DNA of 13,305 nucleotides, taken from NCBI GenBank assembly GCA_910586445.1, contig CAJUHV010000044.1, forward strand, positions 1 to 13,305, read 5' to 3'. This document shows positions 13,154 to 13,305 of the stretch, piece by piece. The stretch comes from an uncultured Eubacterium sp. (GTDB lineage: Bacteria > Bacillota > Clostridia > Lachnospirales > Lachnospiraceae). The notes under the pieces were generated by a model. It searched no databases. It was given only the letters and a program-made list of their open reading frames with translations, and was not told the origin of the DNA. The translations under genes were made by a program, and so were the position numbers. Numbering within the stretch: the stretch's first letter is position 1; each line of letters opens with the position of its first letter.

Positions 13154-13192
13154 GGCGGTATAGCCCCGACTACAAGGGCTGTACCGTCTTTT
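13154..13192 (+). terminator. Intrinsic terminator after tRNA-Cys
   Basis: GGCGGTATAGCCC (13154-13166) pairs over 13 bp, including two G-U pairs, with GGGCTGTACCGTC (13176-13188), followed by TTTTCGATTTTC. It lies 57 bases after the tRNA and eight bases before the stop of the convergent recombinase fragment. Confidence 0.8.
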
Positions 13193-13199
13193 CGATTTT

Positions 13200-13304
13200 C
13201 TATGCGCCTTGCCGTTTAGGTTGCGTGGCAGAAAGTTCCGTTATCCCCACGTACTTGCGGATAATCGCGGCGAAGCTGTCAAAATCGCTCTTGTTCTGTT
13301 CGTA
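13200..13304 (-). CDS. C-terminal end of a probable large serine recombinase (partial, possibly truncated)
   Basis: On the minus strand the frame enters from the right edge and ends in TAG at 13202-13200, giving 34 visible residues: YEQNKSDFDSFAAIIRKYVG, then ITELSATQPKRQGA. The motif from YEQN to GITEL resembles the DUF4368 region of large serine recombinases carried on Tn4451/Tn1549-like elements. In those proteins, as I remember them, GITEL is followed by a further stretch starting near TPTIVNEFVKKI; here it runs instead into SATQPKRQGA and stops. This suggests truncation or a recombination scar, making the gene a mobile-element remnant next to a tRNA. The resemblance comes from memory of the family and rests on about 22 residues. 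Confidence 0.5.
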   Translation of the reverse strand, partial: YEQNKSDFDSFAAIIRKYVGITELSATQPKRQGA

Positions 13305-13305
13305 G

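Noticed and set aside
13090..13209. TGCGCCT direct repeat as tRNA attachment site
   Set aside because: Only seven bases match; real tRNA attachment cores are normally longer, and no integrase gene is visible.
1..13305. CRISPR array or prophage
   Set aside because: No regularly spaced repeat-spacer units and no phage structural or lysis genes are seen in the window.

Overview
The window looks like a chromosomal segment from an anaerobic gut-type Firmicute, most likely class Clostridia and plausibly Lachnospiraceae. The grounds are ChW repeats (largely a clostridial cell-surface repeat), strong AGGAGG-type ribosome binding sites, a GHKL-kinase/LytTR two-component pair, an SdpR/SdpI pair, and a tRNA-Cys without an encoded CCA. 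This placement is inferred from family content and not from a database match.

Layout. (1) 1-355: C-terminal end of a secreted ChW-repeat protein. (2) 356-3702: a regulatory region with tandem 10-bp repeats and a perfect 12-bp hairpin, followed by a two-gene MacB/LolD-type ABC system (ATPase plus an 780-residue duplicated FtsX-type permease with an unusual cysteine cluster in its first ectodomain). (3) 3704-4865, minus strand: a translationally coupled sdpR-sdpI-like operon whose promoter is bracketed by two near-identical palindromic operators. (4) 4916-10746, plus strand: a five-gene cluster of ABC ATPase, 12-TM-type membrane partner, AgrC-like GHKL sensor kinase, CPBP intramembrane protease-like protein and AgrA-like LytTR response regulator. 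Its promoter carries a 28-bp perfect palindrome over the -10 box. (5) 10786-11358, minus strand: a VanZ-like membrane protein, convergent with the regulator and separated from it by a shared hairpin. (6) 11359-12907: a 409-bp intergenic region with a bidirectional terminator and a clear promoter, then a PucR-type regulator. (7) 12949-13305: promoter, tRNA-Cys(GCA), terminator, and the C-terminal tail of what looks like a large serine recombinase on the minus strand, perhaps a mobile-element remnant.

How it may work together (inference). Most of the window concerns the cell envelope and peptide stress: two ABC systems, an SdpI-type immunity protein under an ArsR-type autorepressor, a CPBP protein, a VanZ protein, and a LytTR two-component system of the kind that usually senses peptides. 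The most system-like unit is 4916-10746, in which an exporter, a peptide-type sensor, a membrane protease and a DNA-binding regulator read in one direction. No typical AgrB or AgrD, bacteriocin precursor or SdpABC toxin gene is visible. A 24-codon basic ORF with one cysteine directly after the kinase is the only peptide candidate, and it is weak. An 11-bp motif resembling half of an AgrA/LytTR site occurs in the upstream regions of both ABC operons, so one regulator could control both.
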